Assembly (NCBI GenBank): GCA_964057225.1
Contig: OZ059895.1
Location: 11,098,001 to 11,162,000 of the forward strand
Length of the DNA stretch: 64,000 nucleotides
Direction: 5' to 3'
From: Auanema rhodensis
Lineage: Eukaryota; Nematoda; Chromadorea; Rhabditida; Rhabditidae
In this document: positions 63,428 to 64,000 of the stretch, in pieces
How the letters are laid out: the number at the start of each line of letters is the position of its first letter
How positions within the stretch are numbered: the stretch's first letter is position 1
Notes under the pieces: generated by a model
Told to the model about the DNA's origin: nothing
Seen by the model: the letters and a program-made list of their open reading frames with translations, nothing else
The model's database searches: none
Position numbers and translations under genes: made by a program

Positions 63428-64000
63428 AACAATGTTTGTTTCGATAGGAAATAGATAGAAACAGTAAAGTTAAAATGGAGGTTCATTAACTACTGGTTTA
63501 TAACTGTAATATAGGAATAAGATTGAAGATAATTTTCTGCCGGGGGTTGCGCTATCTAAGTAAAACTACTTAAAAAGTGAAAACATTTGTTACGGAAGAG
63601 ATAAAACTGAAAATCAGCTGCATGGCGTACTTTGAACGTGGTATAGTTGTAAGCGAAAATATCTGATATTCAATGATTTACATACTTATCCTCGTTATAG
63701 TATTTTTCCAATTTTATGTTAGTTATGTAACTTTCCACGTTTCATCTGGTTCCCTCGATGATAGCAATTCTTATAAGCTCCAAATACAATGAATTAAAAA
63801 AAGTTTCACAGTTGTATAGTGTTTAAACAATGTTTGTTTCGATAGGAAATAGATAGAAACAGTAAAGTTAAAATGGAGGTTCATTAACTACTGGTTTATA
63901 ACTGTAATATAGGAATAAGATTGAAGATAATTTTCTGCCGGGGGTTGCGCTATCTAAGTAAAACTACTTAAAAAGTGAAAACATTTGTTACGGAAGAGAT
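63428..64000. repeat. Start of next hexamer; hybrid monomer tandemly repeated
   Basis: 63,428-63,826 repeats the inserted hybrid unit of 61,038-61,436. Instead of going on to the GGAAGAAG unit, the sequence from about 63,860 repeats the same hybrid unit again at one-monomer spacing (GTTAAAATGGAGG near 63,469 and 63,867; CCGGGGGTTGCGCT near 63,539 and 63,938). The window ends inside the array. No gene was seen. Confidence 0.8.

Larger units (their letters stand above)
1..64000. repeat. Satellite DNA array, ~398-bp monomer, about 161 tandem copies
   Basis: The same sequence unit recurs head to tail from the first to the last base. Matching landmarks are separated by whole multiples of about 398.4 bp: 797 (2), 1,992 (5), 2,788 (7), 4,383 (11), 4,781 (12), 5,179 (13), 6,773 (17) and 7,968 (20). 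Almost every unit carries the invariant stretch around CAGCTG, the CCTCGATGAT block and the TCACAGTTGTATAGTG block. Units differ at a limited set of diagnostic sites, so they fall into variant classes. No inverted unit, insertion of foreign sequence or mobile element was seen. A eukaryotic heterochromatic location is inferred from established knowledge of satellite DNA. I do not recognise the family and cannot assign a species. No protein-coding role is supported. Confidence 0.97.

Noticed and set aside
1-64000. CRISPR-like direct repeats
   Set aside because: Repeats are about 398 bp and directly adjacent with no unique spacers; CRISPR repeats are a few tens of bases separated by spacers. No cas gene is present.
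1-64000. tRNA, rRNA, telomere repeats or transposon ends
   Set aside because: No such sequence was seen. All sequence can be assigned to the monomer, and the two out-of-phase places (21,909 and 31,401) are deletions with no or only a 5-bp insertion.

Overview
The whole window is one uninterrupted head-to-tail satellite DNA array. The monomer is about 398 bp and about 31.5% GC (counted by eye on one monomer). The window starts and ends at the same point of the monomer, and its length corresponds to about 161 monomers plus a short remainder. All copies lie in the same orientation, and the array runs off both ends. I see no gene, RNA gene, transposon, CRISPR array or unique sequence anywhere. 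The short open reading frames that recur are chance frames inside particular monomer variants.

A non-coding array of this size with a monomer of about 400 bp points to a eukaryote, from heterochromatin such as a centromeric, pericentromeric or subtelomeric block. The AT-richness and monomer length would suit an insect or other invertebrate, or a plant. I do not recognise the satellite family and cannot name a species.

Layout. Several monomer variants, distinguished by diagnostic sites, are arranged in higher-order repeats (HORs) of different periods, which overlap and replace each other along the window. 1-2,909: mixed variants with a dimer (797 bp) pattern. 2,910-8,275: a 7-mer (2,788 bp) present almost twice. 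8,276-21,635: three long copies A, B, C with spacings of 13 and 11 monomers. 21,636-23,109: mixed, with one truncated monomer. 23,110-27,218: a 5-mer (1,990 bp) twice. 26,990-35,800: two diverged copies of a block spaced 5,106 bp, and a second truncated monomer at 31,380. 35,747-56,770: a 20-mer (7,968 bp) with a nearly identical second copy and a third, shorter copy 17 monomers further on. 55,062-64,000: a 5-mer (1,992 bp) repeated three times, extended to a 6-mer (2,390 bp), and at the very end a single hybrid monomer starting to repeat in tandem.

There is no gene system here. The value of the window is as a record of satellite evolution: in-phase monomer gain and loss, hybrid monomers, long-range copying over 31 to 77 monomers, and two internal deletions with end-joining-like junctions. 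Boundaries were found by comparing the sequence by eye and are exact only where a diagnostic base is cited.
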